NCBI GenBank assembly: GCA_045615705.1
Contig: JAZLFH010000037.1
Span: forward strand, 1 to 52,942
Length of the DNA: 52,942 bases
Origin: JAZLFH01 sp045615705
GTDB taxonomy: Bacteria > Bacillota > Clostridia > UMGS1883
Direction: 5' to 3'
Position 1 is the stretch's first letter. Every line of letters starts with the position of its first letter. The notes under the pieces are model-generated. The model had not been told where the DNA came from and made no database searches. It worked only from the letters and a program-made list of their open reading frames with translations. This document shows, one piece after another, positions 51,919-52,942 of the stretch. A program made the translations under genes and the position numbers.

Positions 51919-52942
51919 ATGAAGAAAGTTTTAAGCCTTATTTTAGCGGCAATATTAATGATGAGTATGTGTGCTTTTGCACAGGAAGATGAAATTGTAA
52001 ACATAAATATGTCAACATCGAGCAAAAATATTGAAGTTGGCGACCAATTCTTGGTTTCGTTCATGCTGGATAAAGATGTTGATTATTTAACGGTAGGACT
52101 TGCCGGCGAATTTAATACCGATGTTGCAAAGATTTTGGCAATTCAGGTAAACGATAACGGCATGCAAGAGTTAGAGCAGATGAGAGTTGTTTCTCAGACG
52201 GAAGGCGTGTTTAATGTTCAGCGTTACACACTTTCGCCTTTAAACGACAGATACCTTTGCTCCGTTTTGTTTGAAGCAACAAATGAGGGAGAATTTTACA
52301 TCACTCTCGGAGCAAGAAATGATGAAAGATGGCCTCTTGAAGTAATTTTAGGCAGACCTTCAATGGCAAAAATTGACGGAAAAGAAACTGCATTTTACAC
52401 ACTTGGATATGATAAGTTCACAACAACGATTTCAAAAAAGACAAAACAAGATTCCGTTGTTATTAAAGAAAACATAGAAACAGACCAGGATATAAGATAT
52501 AACGATTTAAACGGTTATGATTGGGCGAAAGATGCAGTTGTAAATATGGCGGCAAAGGGTGTATTAAAAGGTGTTGCCGATGGTTTCATGTTTAATCCTG
52601 CAAATTATGTAAAAAGAGCAGATATTATAGTGATGCTTCTTCGTTCAGCTTCGCTCAGCGGAGAAAAGAGCGACAATCAGTTCAACGATGTTGACGAAAA
52701 TGAATATTATGCAGATTCAATCTCAATAGCAAGAACACTTGGTATTGCTCAGGGTGATGAAGCACTTAACGAGTTCTTCCCGACAAAGGCAATTACTCGT
52801 GAAGACCTTTGCACACTTATTTACAGAACTTTGGTAAACAAGCAAACAATTTCAAGCGATAATGTCGATACTTCACTACTTGATAAATTCTCCGATAAAG
52901 AAATCCTTTCCGATTATGCAAAAGAGGCAATGGCAAAAATGG
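51919..52942 (+). CDS. Secreted SLH-domain protein, partial (runs off the window end)
   Basis: The open frame continues past the last base, giving 341 visible codons. A signal peptide (MKKVLSLILAAILMMSMCAFA) is followed by a cohesin-like or immunoglobulin-like domain at about 25-160 (NINMSTSSKNIEVGDQFLVSFML, then LTVGLAGEFNTDVAKILAIQV). SLH repeats begin at about residue 195: YNDLNGYDWAKDAVVNMAAKGVLKG, FNDVDENEYYADSISIARTLGIAQG, and the start of a third, KFSDKEILSDYAKEAMAKM. It should be anchored to the wall glycan by its C-terminal SLH region. The N-terminal domain resembles surface adhesion modules, but binding is not established. Confidence 0.88.
   Translation, partial: MKKVLSLILAAILMMSMCAFAQEDEIVNINMSTSSKNIEVGDQFLVSFMLDKDVDYLTVGLAGEFNTDVAKILAIQVNDNGMQELEQMRVVSQTEGVFNVQRYTLSPLNDRYLCSVLFEATNEGEFYITLGARNDERWPLEVILGRPSMAKIDGKETAFYTLGYDKFTTTISKKTKQDSVVIKENIETDQDIRYNDLNGYDWAKDAVVNMAAKGVLKGVADGFMFNPANYVKRADIIVMLLRSASLSGEKSDNQFNDVDENEYYADSISIARTLGIAQGDEALNEFFPTKAITREDLCTLIYRTLVNKQTISSDNVDTSLLDKFSDKEILSDYAKEAMAKM

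Noticed and set aside
1..52942. Mobile elements, CRISPR arrays, tRNA or rRNA genes, toxin-antitoxin or defence systems
   Set aside because: I looked for direct repeats with spacers, transposase or integrase motifs, and tRNA-like cloverleaf features on both strands and saw none that I could support.

Overview
The window reads as chromosomal DNA of a low-GC, strictly anaerobic, Gram-positive bacterium of the class Clostridia. The main pointers are a single-chain pyruvate:ferredoxin oxidoreductase, an hrcA-grpE-dnaK-dnaJ operon behind a CIRCE operator, an lonB/lon/engB cluster like that of spore formers, two S-layer-homology (SLH) proteins, strong AGGAGG-type ribosome binding sites, and TTG/GTG starts used freely. 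No phage, transposase, CRISPR, tRNA or rRNA was seen.

Layout. Positions 1-11131 (minus strand) form one tightly packed run: an aminotransferase, trpS, wecA/tagO, wecB, two small membrane proteins (AtpZ, AtpI) and the F1Fo ATP synthase atpBEFHAGDC, with atpC cut by the window start. The c subunit carries the complete residue set of sodium-binding rings. From 11297 to 12993 (plus) lie a lipoprotein with an acidic repeat tail and an amidohydrolase, then a bidirectional terminator. On the minus strand come rodA (13077-14186) and dinB (14250-15428). A sirtuin (15539) and a CPA2 cation/proton antiporter (16315) follow on the plus strand; the antiporter promoter has an 18-bp palindrome filling the spacer between -35 and -10.

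Positions 17633-17855 are non-coding but structured and end in a terminator-like hairpin. Next is a promoter-to-terminator operon (17856-21890) of five genes: DUF1294, a HisK-type PHP phosphatase, a TIM-barrel sugar isomerase, a second PHP protein and a D-2-hydroxyacid dehydrogenase. I cannot assign it to a known pathway, and it is the best candidate here for undescribed metabolism. proBAC (proline synthesis) and the pyruvate:ferredoxin oxidoreductase gene, with a near-consensus promoter, follow.

From 28393 to 33072 (minus) lie engB, lon and lonB. From 33204 onward (plus) come glmS, hisS, aspS, a DUF512 radical-SAM-like gene, der, plsY, two flavoproteins, an SLH protein, the heat-shock operon continuing into prmA, rsmE and a small phosphopantetheinyl transferase, a truncated remnant of what looks like mtnN, and a second SLH protein that runs off the end.

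Taken together, the energy genes suggest pyruvate oxidation to acetyl-CoA with reduced ferredoxin, and a sodium-coupled ATP synthase supported by a separately regulated cation antiporter. Most of the window is housekeeping. The unusual points are the PHP/isomerase operon, the sodium c-ring signature, the antiporter operator, the structured intergenic element and an HrcA that lacks an internal domain.
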